Assembly: GCF_947495705.1 (NCBI RefSeq)
Contig: NZ_CANLZR010000003.1
Coordinates: 124,001-188,000, forward strand
DNA from: an uncultured Phycicoccus sp.
GTDB taxonomy: Bacteria > Actinomycetota > Actinomycetes > Actinomycetales > Dermatophilaceae
Direction: 5' to 3'
Length of the DNA: 64,000 bases
The notes under the pieces were generated by a model, which did no database searches, had not been told where the DNA came from, and saw nothing but the letters and a program-made list of their open reading frames with translations. The translations under genes were made by a program, and so were the position numbers. Positions 25,292 through 33,490 of the stretch are shown here, piece by piece. The number at the start of each line of letters is the position of its first letter. Position 1 is the first letter of the stretch.

Positions 25292-26660
25292 CCGCGGCCC
25301 CGACCGTCAGGAGCCCGGCGCACCACAGCATCGCCGCCCGGTACCCGGGGGTCATCGTCGCCGCGGACAGGTAGTCGTCCCCGGAGAGCCCGACGAGCGC
25401 CGGCAGCGCCGCGACGGCCAGCAGGGACCCCGCCCGGGCGACCGCGTTGTTCACCCCGCTCGCCACCCCCGCGTGCCGATCGGGCGCCGCCGCGAGCACC
25501 GCCGCCGTCAGCGGCGCGACCAGGGCCGCGAGACCCAGCGCGAAGACGACCATCCCGGGAAGGACGTCGAGCCAGCCGGCCCCGTCGCCCACCCGCAGCA
25601 GCAGGAGCGTGCCGGCCGCGCACACGAGCGGGCCGACCGTCATCGGGATCCGTGGGCCGATCCGCGCCGCGACCGAGGCGGCCCGGGAGGAGAGCAGCAG
25701 GAGCGCGACGGTGATGGGCAGGCTCGCCACCCCGGCTTCGAGCGCGGTCCAGCCGGTGGCCTGGAGCTCGAGGACGACGAACACGCTGACCGCTCCGAGG
25801 GCTCCGTACACGAGCAGCGTCATCCCGTTGGCGGCCGAGAACACCCGCGAGCGGAAGATCCCCAGCGGAACGAGCGGGTGCGCGCTGCGGTGCTCGACGG
25901 CGACGAACGCCGCCGCGGTCCCGGCCGCCACCGCTGAGACGGCGACGACGACGCCGGTGCTCAGGGTCGCGGCCGCGGTGAGGACGTAGGTGAAGACCGC
26001 GAGCGTCGCTGCTGCGAGCGCGGCCCCGGTCACGTCGAAGGGGCGCCCCTGGACCTCGGCATCCCGGGACTCCGGCGTCGTCGCGCTCGTGAGCGCGATG
26101 ACGCCCAGACAGAGCGGGATGTTGATGCCGAACACCCACCGCCAGCTCGCGTTGTCGACGAGCCAGCCCCCGACCAGCGGCCCGAGGGCGGCGGCGATGC
26201 CCGAGAGCCCGGCCCAGGTCCCGATGGCGGCGGCCCGGTCCTGCGGGCGGAACGAGGACTGGATGACCGACAGCGCCCCCGGTGTCAGCAGTGCCGCCCC
26301 CACGCCCTGGAGGACCCGGAGCCCGACGAGCTGCCCGGGCGTCTGGGCGACCGCGCACAGGGCGGACGCCACGGCGAACCACACGACCCCCGCGAGGTAG
26401 ACCCGCCGACGCCCCCACCGGTCCCCGAGGGCGCCGCCGACGAGGACGAGGGAAGCGAGCGCGAGGAGGTACCCGTTGACGACCCACTGCAGCTGCGCGA
26501 GGGAGGCTCCCAGGTCGGCGCCGAGCGCACGCAGCGCGACGTTGACGACGGTGCCGTCGAGGATGGCGACCCCGGTCCCCAGGGTCAGCCCGGCCAGGGC
26601 GGCCCGACCGCGGGGTGACCGGCGGTCGAGCAGGTCGGCCTCGGGCACGGGCTCGCTCAT
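25254..26660 (-). CDS. DHA2-type MFS transporter
   Basis: 468 residues with around 14 hydrophobic segments. Helix 1 carries TGVAILDGTVVNVALRAL, the motif that distinguishes the drug:H+ antiporter-2 family, and the next loop reads GGALGDRWGRRRV. Probable multidrug or antibiotic exporter. ATG 26660 selected: TAGCGT on the minus strand (26668-26673) ends 7 bases before it, giving a leaderless start. The open frame runs another 147 codons upstream without coding character. Confidence 0.85.
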   Translation of the reverse strand: MSEPVPEADLLDRRSPRGRAALAGLTLGTGVAILDGTVVNVALRALGADLGASLAQLQWVVNGYLLALASLVLVGGALGDRWGRRRVYLAGVVWFAVASALCAVAQTPGQLVGLRVLQGVGAALLTPGALSVIQSSFRPQDRAAAIGTWAGLSGIAAALGPLVGGWLVDNASWRWVFGINIPLCLGVIALTSATTPESRDAEVQGRPFDVTGAALAAATLAVFTYVLTAAATLSTGVVVAVSAVAAGTAAAFVAVEHRSAHPLVPLGIFRSRVFSAANGMTLLVYGALGAVSVFVVLELQATGWTALEAGVASLPITVALLLLSSRAASVAARIGPRIPMTVGPLVCAAGTLLLLRVGDGAGWLDVLPGMVVFALGLAALVAPLTAAVLAAAPDRHAGVASGVNNAVARAGSLLAVAALPALVGLSGDDYLSAATMTPGYRAAMLWCAGLLTVGAAVSWVGLGRGARR

Positions 26661-26746
26661 GGGGCGAACGCTAGCCCTGGGGCCGGCCCACACGCTGTGA
26701 GTCCGCCACCGCGACACCGTCGCGAGCGGCTGAGAGCATGGGCCCG

Positions 26747-26836
26747 ATGACACCTGCAGGAAGCCACAGTCGCCCGATGCCCACCGACACGTCACGACGC
26801 AGCGCTGCGAGGAAGCATCGGGAGCGGGTCTCATGA
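26747..26836 (+). CDS. Possible 29-codon upstream peptide coupled to a lipoprotein gene
   Basis: ATG 26747 follows GAGCAT by 7 bases (leaderless spacing). The frame encodes a basic, Ser/Arg-rich peptide and ends in TGA that overlaps the next ATG as ATGA at 26833-26836. It could be a coupling leader or a small regulator. Supported only by position and overlap. Confidence 0.3.
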   Translation: MTPAGSHSRPMPTDTSRRSAARKHRERVS

Positions 26837-27261
26837 GGGCGGTCCGCTGGGTGGCGGTCGGCCTCGCCGGGGTCGTCCTCACCGGCTGCAGCACCGTGCA
26901 GCAGGAGGCCGACGACGAGGCGGCCCGGGTCGCCGACCACGTGCTGCCGGGGGCCCTCGACGGCGCCATCGCCGAGTCCGGCGCCCTGACGCCGCAGGAG
27001 CGAGCGACTGCCGCAGCGGACTGGCTGGCCGAGCCCGGCCCGTCCGCCATGGACAGCCAGGGGAGCACCACGTGGGCGGTGCGGGGCCAGGACGGCGTCA
27101 CGATCCGGGTCGACGTCTACGCCTGGGTGGAGTCGGGCTCGTTCTTCCCACCCGACCAGGGGAAGGCCGTCTGGGGTCTGGCCTGCCGGAGCTACGACGT
27201 GACGGACACGGTGGCGTCGACCCCGGTCGAGTGCCCCCCCGGGACCCCCGCCGCGCCCTGA
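26833..27261 (+). CDS. Lipoprotein of unknown function
   Basis: 142 residues. The N-terminus MRAVRWVAVGLAGVVLTGCS has a clear lipobox (LTGC), so the mature protein is lipid-anchored on the outer face of the membrane. The exported part is acidic at first (QQEADDEAARVADHV), then a mixed alpha/beta region with two Cys residues near the C-terminus that could form a disulfide. No family recognised. It converges with an MFS gene (14 bases between stops) and may be coupled to a 29-codon frame upstream. Confidence 0.65.
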   Translation: MRAVRWVAVGLAGVVLTGCSTVQQEADDEAARVADHVLPGALDGAIAESGALTPQERATAAADWLAEPGPSAMDSQGSTTWAVRGQDGVTIRVDVYAWVESGSFFPPDQGKAVWGLACRSYDVTDTVASTPVECPPGTPAAP

Positions 27262-27275
27262 AACGGCCACCCGGG

Positions 27276-28607
27276 TCAGACCGGCTCGGTGGCAGGCTCC
27301 GGGCCTGCCCGGCGCAGCTCGGGGGCGAGGGCCGCGAGGCCGAGCAGCGGCAGGAGGGCGAGGACGGCGAGGCTCGCGGGCACGCCGACGAGATCGCCCA
27401 GACCCGCGACCCCCGCCGAGCCGACGCTCCCGCCGACGAGGAACAGCAGGGTCGCCACCCCGAGCGCGACCCCGCGCACGTCGTGGTGGACCGCGTCGCT
27501 GACGGCAGCGCTCAATGTGGGCTGGCCGATGCCGAAGGCGACGGCCACGGCCAGCAGCCCGGCCACCACGAGCGGCACGTTGACCAGGGCCGTCCCCGCG
27601 GCGGCCAGGCCGAGCGACAGGGATGCCAGCAGGCCCGCCCCGGCGAGGGTCCGCGGTGCTCCCAGGCGCTCGAGCAGGGTCCCGGTCAGCCGGGGGATGA
27701 GGGGGGCCACGAGGATGCTCGGGACGAGGAGCAGCCCGATCTCCCACGACGCCCACCCCTCACGCAGCAGGACGACGGGCACCGCGATGAGCTGCCCGAA
27801 CCAGGCGGCCGGAACGGCAGCCGCGGCCAGCGCGCCGCGGACGACGGTGGGGTTGCGGATGACCGAGGCCGGAAGGAACCCGTCGGGACGGCGGCGGACC
27901 CAGGCCAGGACGGCCGGGACGCCCAGCAGCAGCAGGAGCCCGCCCGCGACCGCGATGGTGAGCCCGGTGGTCGGGGACTGGACGAGCAGGACGAGCCCGC
28001 CGGCCGTCGCCGCGACGAGCCCCGCGCCGAGGACGTCGAGCCGGTCGCCGGTGCCCTCACGGGTCAGGGCGGGCCAGATCGCCGGCAGGACGGCGAGCCC
28101 CAGGATCGGGAGCGCCATGACGGCCCGCCAGCCCAGCCACTGGTCGACGAGGCCTCCCACGAGCGGTCCGGCGCACACGATGACGGTGGCGGTGGCCGCG
28201 AGGCGCCCCAGGGCCACTCCGCGGATCGCGCCCTGGTACCGCCCGTTGAGCACTGCGACGCCGAGCGTCGGCACGGCCGCGGCACCGGCGCCCTGGGCCA
28301 TCCTGGCGACGACCTCGACGGCGAAGGTCGGGGCGAGCGCGGAGACGAGCGACCCCGTGGCCATGAGCGTGAGCCCGACGACGAGCGGCAGCCGGATGCC
28401 GACGAGGTCGGCGACGCGGCCGTACACGGCGGTCGTCACGGCGAGCATGAGCACGTAGAGGCTGATGGTCCACGCCGCGACGCCCACACCGACGCCGAGG
28501 TCGGCGGCGAGGTCGCGCAGCACGATGGACGCCGAGGAGGACCCCATGCCCGCCAGCCCGAAGAGCACACCGAGGTAGAGCGGGATGCGCCGGGCGTCAG
28601 AGGTCAC
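27276..28607 (-). CDS. MFS transporter
   Basis: 443 residues with about 12-14 hydrophobic segments; helix 2-3 loop GRVADLVGIRLPL is a weakened version of the family signature. The opening LYLGVLFGLAGMGSSSASIVL and the later helix GQPTLSAAVSDAVHHDVRGV resemble efflux proteins of the drug antiporter group. Substrate unknown. The GTG at 28607 is taken because it precedes the first transmembrane helix by only a few residues; the frame remains open far upstream through the antisense of the ABC operon, which is not coding. Divergent from the osmolyte ABC operon, 162 bases apart. Confidence 0.8.
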   Translation of the reverse strand: MTSDARRIPLYLGVLFGLAGMGSSSASIVLRDLAADLGVGVGVAAWTISLYVLMLAVTTAVYGRVADLVGIRLPLVVGLTLMATGSLVSALAPTFAVEVVARMAQGAGAAAVPTLGVAVLNGRYQGAIRGVALGRLAATATVIVCAGPLVGGLVDQWLGWRAVMALPILGLAVLPAIWPALTREGTGDRLDVLGAGLVAATAGGLVLLVQSPTTGLTIAVAGGLLLLLGVPAVLAWVRRRPDGFLPASVIRNPTVVRGALAAAAVPAAWFGQLIAVPVVLLREGWASWEIGLLLVPSILVAPLIPRLTGTLLERLGAPRTLAGAGLLASLSLGLAAAGTALVNVPLVVAGLLAVAVAFGIGQPTLSAAVSDAVHHDVRGVALGVATLLFLVGGSVGSAGVAGLGDLVGVPASLAVLALLPLLGLAALAPELRRAGPEPATEPV

Positions 28608-28757
28608 TGCCCGACAACCTCGGGCGCGGTCCGCGCATTCCACGGTGCGGCCGAGGCCGCCTGCACCGGTCCCGGGATCCGCCACGCCACCCTCGCCAGC
28701 GGGGGGTCGCGTGTCGAGGTTCCGGAGTGGGGCCTCCGACTGGCGCCGCTTTGTCGC

Positions 28758-28763
28758 TAGGGT
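28758..28763 (+). promoter_or_regulatory. Leaderless -10 box of the osmolyte ABC operon
   Basis: TAGGGT stands 6 bases before the ATG of the ATP-binding subunit gene. No ribosome binding site fits between, so transcription should begin at the start codon. Confidence 0.5.
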
Positions 28764-28769
28764 CTCAGG

Positions 28770-29912
28770 ATGATCCGGTTCGACGCCGTGACCAAGGAGT
28801 TCCCCGACGGCACGGTCGCCGTCGACGACCTCACGCTCACCGCACCCACGGGAAAGATCACCGTGCTCGTCGGGCCGTCGGGGTGCGGCAAGACGACGAG
28901 CCTGCGCATGGTCAACCGGATGATCGAGCCCACCCGCGGTTCGATCTCGCTGGACGGCCAGGACACCGGGCGGATGGACCAGGCCGAGCTGCGGCGCGGC
29001 ATCGGCTACGTCATCCAGCACGCCGGGCTGTTCCCGCACCGGACCGTCCTGGACAACATCGGCACCGTGCCACGCCTGCTCGGCTGGGACCGGAAGAAGA
29101 TCCGGGAGCGCTCCAGCGAGCTGCTCGAGCGGGTCGGTCTCGAGGCGCACCTCGGCGAGCGGTACCCGTCGCAGCTCTCGGGCGGGCAGCAGCAGCGCGT
29201 CGGCGTGGCCCGGGCGCTGGCCGCGGACCCGCCCGTGATGCTCATGGACGAGCCGTTCTCGGCGGTGGACCCGATCGTGCGCGAGCAGCTGCAGGACGAG
29301 TTCCTGCGGCTCCAGGACGAGCTCGGCAAGACCATCGTCTTCGTGACCCACGACATCGACGAGGCGATCAAGCTCGGCGACCAGGTCGCGGTGCTGCGGG
29401 TCGGCGGCACGCTGGCGCAGGTCGCCGAGCCGGCGTACCTCCTGGCCCACCCGGCCGACGACTTCGTCGCCGACTTCGTCGGCCGCGACCGGGGGTACCG
29501 GGCGCTGCAGTTCCAGGAGACGCCGCGCCTGCCGCTGCGCCCGGAGCGCTGCGTCGTCCTCGGCGAGCGGCCCGAGGGGCGGGGCTCGACCTGGCTCCTC
29601 GTCGTCGACGACGACCGGAAGCCGCTCGGCTGGGTGGAGCCGGCCCGGGTGGGCGACCGTGCCGTCGAGGACGCCGACCTGCACCGGGGTGGGACCGTCG
29701 CCCGCGCCGGGGGCACGCTGCGCGGGGCGCTCGACGCCGCGCTGTCGTCGCCGTCGCGCCGGGGCGTGGTCGTCGACGACAGCGGCACCCTCGTCGGCAC
29801 CGTCATGGCGCACGAGGTGCTGAGCGCCATCGAGGACACCGACCGACCCGAGCGCGACGAGGGTGACCCGGTGCGCGGCGGGGCCGTGACCGTCGCGGGG
29901 GACGAGGCCTGA
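28770..29912 (+). CDS. opuCA: Osmolyte (glycine betaine/choline/carnitine) ABC transporter, ATP-binding protein
   Basis: 380 residues. Walker A GPSGCGKTT, signature LSGGQQQRVGVARAL, Walker B VMLMDEPFSAVDP and the H-loop FVTHDIDEAIKLGDQ are all intact, in the order and context of OpuCA/ProV proteins. The last 120 residues hold a CBS-like regulatory region (GTVARAGGTLRGALDAALSS, RRGVVVDDSGTLVGTVMAHEVL), which in OpuA/OpuC senses ionic strength or nucleotides. It couples ATP hydrolysis to osmoprotectant import through the two permeases downstream. The permease gene starts 1 base after the stop. Confidence 0.9.
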   Translation: MIRFDAVTKEFPDGTVAVDDLTLTAPTGKITVLVGPSGCGKTTSLRMVNRMIEPTRGSISLDGQDTGRMDQAELRRGIGYVIQHAGLFPHRTVLDNIGTVPRLLGWDRKKIRERSSELLERVGLEAHLGERYPSQLSGGQQQRVGVARALAADPPVMLMDEPFSAVDPIVREQLQDEFLRLQDELGKTIVFVTHDIDEAIKLGDQVAVLRVGGTLAQVAEPAYLLAHPADDFVADFVGRDRGYRALQFQETPRLPLRPERCVVLGERPEGRGSTWLLVVDDDRKPLGWVEPARVGDRAVEDADLHRGGTVARAGGTLRGALDAALSSPSRRGVVVDDSGTLVGTVMAHEVLSAIEDTDRPERDEGDPVRGGAVTVAGDEA

Positions 29913-29913
29913 C

Positions 29914-30561
29914 GTGGACTGGCTGGCCTCGAACTGGCGCACCGTCGGCGAGCTCACGCTGAGCCACCTGTACCTCGCGGGCGTGCCGCTCCTCCTCGGG
30001 CTGGCCCTGTCGGTGCCGCTCGGCTGGACCGCCAAGCGGTGGCGCGGGTCGTACGCGGCGGTCGTCACCTCGACCGGCCTGCTCTACACGATCCCCTCGC
30101 TCGCGCTCTTCGTCATCATGCCGCTGGTGCTCGGGACGAAGATCCTCGACCCGGTCAACGTGCTCGTCGCGATGACCATCTACACGGTCGCGCTCCTCAC
30201 CCGCACCGTCGCCGACGGCCTGATGTCGGTGCCCGACCATGTCGAGCAGGCTGCGACGGCGATGGGGTACGGGGGGTTGCGTCGGCTGTTCGGGGTCGAG
30301 CTGCCGCTCGCGGTTCCCGTCATCGCCGCAGGGCTGCGGGTGGCGGCCGTCTCCAACGTCAGCATCGTGAGCATCGCCTCCGTCATCGGGGTCTCCCAGC
30401 TCGGTGACCTGCTGCTCGACGGGTACCGCCGGATCATCTGGGGCGAGCTGCTCACCGGCATCGTCGCCACCCTGCTCCTGGCGCTCCTGCTCGACGCCGT
30501 CATCCAGCTGGGATCCCGGGCGCTCACTCCGTGGCAGCGCGTGGCGGGGGGCCGGCCGTGA
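29914..30561 (+). CDS. opuCB: Osmolyte ABC transporter permease
   Basis: 215 residues, about five or six membrane helices, with the binding-protein-dependent transport EAA-like loop VPDHVEQAATAMGYGGLRRL that contacts the ATPase, and the segment GLLYTIPSLALFVIMPLVLG typical of OpuCB/OpuCD proteins. GTG start at 29914, one base after the upstream stop; the stop itself overlaps the next GTG (GTGA). Together with the second permease it forms the membrane channel. Confidence 0.9.
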   Translation: MDWLASNWRTVGELTLSHLYLAGVPLLLGLALSVPLGWTAKRWRGSYAAVVTSTGLLYTIPSLALFVIMPLVLGTKILDPVNVLVAMTIYTVALLTRTVADGLMSVPDHVEQAATAMGYGGLRRLFGVELPLAVPVIAAGLRVAAVSNVSIVSIASVIGVSQLGDLLLDGYRRIIWGELLTGIVATLLLALLLDAVIQLGSRALTPWQRVAGGRP

Positions 30562-31319
30562 TCGCCAGCCTTCTCGACTGGTTCCTCGACCCGGCGAACT
30601 GGTCGGGCGAGGACGGCATCCCGGCGCGGCTGTTCGAGCACCTCTGGTACAGCGCCCTCGCCGTGGGCCTCGGCCTGGTCGTCGCACTGCCCCTCGGCCT
30701 GTGGGTGGGCCACTCCGGGCGCGGCCGTTGGGTCGTCTCCGTCGCCAACTCCGCGCGCGCCGTCCCCACCCTGGGCCTGCTCTTCGCGGTGGCGCTGTGG
30801 GTGGGCCCGGCCTTCCGGGGCGACCTCGCCTACCTCGTGCCGAGCACCCTCGTCCTCGTGCTGCTCGCCCTGCCGCCGCTGCTCGCCGGCACCTACGCCG
30901 GGGTCGAGGCGGTCGACCCCGCGGCGCGGGACGCCGCGCAGGGGGTCGGCATGACCGGCTGGCAGGTGCTCCGCCAGGTCGAGCTGCCGTGCGCGCTCCC
31001 CCTGCTCCTGTCCGGGGTTCGCACTGCCGTCCTCCAGGTGGTCGCGACGACGACGATCGCCGCGCTCATCGGGCTCGGCGGGCTGGGCCGCTACCTCATC
31101 GACGGCATCGCGCTCGGCGACTACCCGCGGGCGGCCGGGGGTGCGCTGCTCGTGGCGCTGCTCGCCGTCGTCCTCGAGGGGATGCTCGCCCTGCTGCAAC
31201 GGAAGGTGGTCTCGCCCGGCCTGTCCGGGCGGGCTGTCGGCAGGTCACGAAACGATGACGATGCCGGAACGGGGAAGGAAACGGCGCAGGAACCGGTTGA
31301 CCTGCGCGCGCCTGCCTGA
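30558..31319 (+). CDS. opuCD: Osmolyte ABC transporter second permease
   Basis: 253 residues with about six helices. NSARAVPTLGLLFAVALWVG and the EAA loop VDPAARDAAQGVGMTGWQVLRQVELP place it with OpuC/YehY permeases; the paired-permease arrangement is the normal one for this subfamily. GTG start at 30558 overlaps the previous stop. The last 30 residues are polar and charged. The solute-binding gene follows after a 72-base gap that contains its own ribosome binding site. Confidence 0.9.
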   Translation: MIASLLDWFLDPANWSGEDGIPARLFEHLWYSALAVGLGLVVALPLGLWVGHSGRGRWVVSVANSARAVPTLGLLFAVALWVGPAFRGDLAYLVPSTLVLVLLALPPLLAGTYAGVEAVDPAARDAAQGVGMTGWQVLRQVELPCALPLLLSGVRTAVLQVVATTTIAALIGLGGLGRYLIDGIALGDYPRAAGGALLVALLAVVLEGMLALLQRKVVSPGLSGRAVGRSRNDDDAGTGKETAQEPVDLRAPA

Positions 31320-31391
31320 TGCCGCGATGCGGCACTTCGCACTGATCGAGGACACACCAGCGGCCTCCGGCCACCACGAAGGGACCGACCG

Positions 31392-32309
31392 ATGAAGCGC
31401 AGAACCGTCCTGACCACCGTCGCCGTCGCCGCCGCGATCGGGCTCTCCGCCTGTGGAGGGGGCAGTGACCCCCTCGCGTCCGAGGCCCCGACGGACACCG
31501 GCACCGCGGCAGCCGGGGGCTCGATCGTCGTCGGCGGCGCCGACTTCTCGGAGTCGACCCTCCTCGCCGAGATCTACGCCGGCGCGCTGCGCGCCAAGGG
31601 TGTCGACGCCACGACGAAGACCAACATCGGGTCCCGCGAGGTGTACCTGCGGGCCCTCGAGGACAACTCGGTGCAGGTCTTCCCCGAGTACACCGGGGCG
31701 CTCGCCGTGTACTACGACAAGGAGTTCACCGGCACTGACCCCGACGAGGTCTACGCCCACGTCCAGGAGGTCGTCCCCGACACCCTCGCGGTGCTCGAGA
31801 AGTCGGCCGCCGAGGACGTCGACTCCCTCGCCGTGACCGAGGAGACCGCCAGGACCCGGGGGTTGACGACGATCGAGGACCTCGCGGGCCCCGCCGGCGA
31901 CCTCACCATCGCGGCCCAGCCCGAGTTCAAGGAGCGTCAGCAGGGTGCCATCGGCCTCGAGGAGGTCTACGGCGTGACGTTCGGGACGATCCGCCCGCTC
32001 ACCGGGCAGGCCGTCGTCCAGGCCCTGGTCAACGGTCAGGCCGACGTCGCCAACGTCTTCTCCACGGACCCCGCGATCGCGGCGAACAACCTCGTCGTGC
32101 TCGAGGACACCAAGAAGGTGTTCGGCTCGCAGAACATCATCCCGCTCGTGCGCGCCGACAAGGTCGACCAGGTCCAGGACACCCTGAACGCGGTGTCGGC
32201 CAAGCTGACCACCGAGGCCATCACCCAGATGCTCAAGCAGACCGACATCGACAAGCAGGACCCGAAGGCCGTCGCTGAGGAGTTCCTCACGAGCAACGGC
32301 CTGGCCTGA
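31392..32309 (+). CDS. opuCC: Osmolyte ABC transporter substrate-binding lipoprotein
   Basis: 305 residues. Lipoprotein signal MKRRTVLTTVAVAAAIGLSA with lipobox Cys, a short Gly/Ser linker, then an OpuAC/QAT-type binding domain: VVGGADFSESTLLAEIYAGA, IGSREVYLRALEDNSVQVFP, YTGALAVYY, and GQADVANVFSTDPAI. These elements line the quaternary-amine pocket in glycine betaine/choline receptors. It would deliver the osmoprotectant to the opuCB-CD channel. GAAGGGACC precedes the ATG. A strong hairpin after the stop ends the operon. Confidence 0.9.
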   Translation: MKRRTVLTTVAVAAAIGLSACGGGSDPLASEAPTDTGTAAAGGSIVVGGADFSESTLLAEIYAGALRAKGVDATTKTNIGSREVYLRALEDNSVQVFPEYTGALAVYYDKEFTGTDPDEVYAHVQEVVPDTLAVLEKSAAEDVDSLAVTEETARTRGLTTIEDLAGPAGDLTIAAQPEFKERQQGAIGLEEVYGVTFGTIRPLTGQAVVQALVNGQADVANVFSTDPAIAANNLVVLEDTKKVFGSQNIIPLVRADKVDQVQDTLNAVSAKLTTEAITQMLKQTDIDKQDPKAVAEEFLTSNGLA

Positions 32310-32345
32310 CCCTCCGGCCGTTCGCCGGCCAGGTCCCGAACGCCG

Positions 32346-32382
32346 AGCGCCCCGGTCCTCCATCGCGGAGGACCGGGGCGCT
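32346..32382. terminator. Bidirectional hairpin terminator
   Basis: A 15-base-pair stem starting AGCGCCCCGGTCCTC with loop CATCGCG lies between the convergent ABC operon and the Fe-S oxidoreductase gene, ending 19 bases before the latter's stop. Followed by TTCGTC on the plus strand. Confidence 0.8.
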
Positions 32383-32401
32383 TCGTCGTGTCGTTCCCTG
32401 C

Positions 32402-33490
32402 TCAGTCCCAGGGGTCGGGCTCGTCGACGAGCCCGGGATCCCCGCCGAACGAGCCGTCGTCGGGCGTGGCCTTCGCGCGGGGCTTCTCGTCCGGTGCGTC
32501 CTCGACGGCCGGCTCCGTGGTGGCCTCGACAGGTGCCGGTGCCTCGACCGCCGCGCCGACAGCGGGTTCCTCGTCCGTCGGCTCGTCGGGCTCGGGGGTG
32601 GGCTGCGTGTCGGCGGCCTCGTCCTCAGGCTCGGGGGACGACGCGTCAGCATCCTCCGGGGTCGGCGTCCGGTCCGCCGGAGCGCCCGGGGCCGGCTCGT
32701 CCCACGGGTCGGGCTCGTCGAGGAGGGCCTCGTCGCCCGCGAAGTCCGTGGCGGCCTCGGCTCCCGTCGCCGGCTCGTCGTCGGCACCGGCCGTCGCAGG
32801 GGCCTCGTGGCCCGGGTCGGCCGCGGCAGGTTCATCCTCGGTCGGCGCGGGGGCCTCGGATGCCGTGTCGGTGGCGTCCGTGGCAGCGGGTGCCGCGGCG
32901 GGTTCGTCCCAGGGGTCGGCTTCGTCGGTGGCGACCGTATTGGCGGGGGCCGGGGTGGTGTCCGCGGCAGCGGCGGTGGCGGGTTCGTCCCAGGGGTCGG
33001 GCTCGTCCGTGGCGACGGTGTCGGCGGGGGCCGGGGTGGTGGTCGCCGCAGCGGCGGTGGCGGGTTCGTCCCAGGGGTCGGCTTCGTCGGTGTCGGCGGG
33101 AGCTGTGTTCGGAGTGGTCTCGGGGCCGGTGTCGGTGGTGTCCGTGGGTGCGGCGGCCGGCTCGTCCCAGGGGTCGGCTTCGTCTGTGTCGGCGGGAGCT
33201 GCGCTCGGAGTGGTCTCGGGGCCGTCGTCGGTGGTGTCCGTGGGTGCGGCGGCCGGCTCGTCCCAGGGGTCGGCTTCGTCGGTGGCGACCGTGTCGGCAG
33301 GGGCTGGGGTGGTGTCCGCGGCAGGGGCGGCGGCAGTCGCGGGTTCGTCCCAGGGGTCGGCTTCGTCGGTGGCGACCGTGTCGGCGGGGGCTGGGGTGGT
33401 GGCCGCGGCAGGGGCAGCGGCAGTCGCGGGTTCGTCCCAGGGGTCGGCTTCGTCGGTGGCGGGGGGCGCCGCGCTCGGGGCCTGCTCAAC
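32402..33490 (-). repeat. Imperfect tandem repeats encoding DEADPWDEPA units
   Basis: Within the oxidoreductase gene, the core GACCCCTGGGACGAACCC-type sequence recurs at least nine times with spacers of roughly 30-120 bases. Spacers of several units are near identical (ATAAAPAAxTTPAPADTVAT), showing expansion by duplication. Confidence 0.8.
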
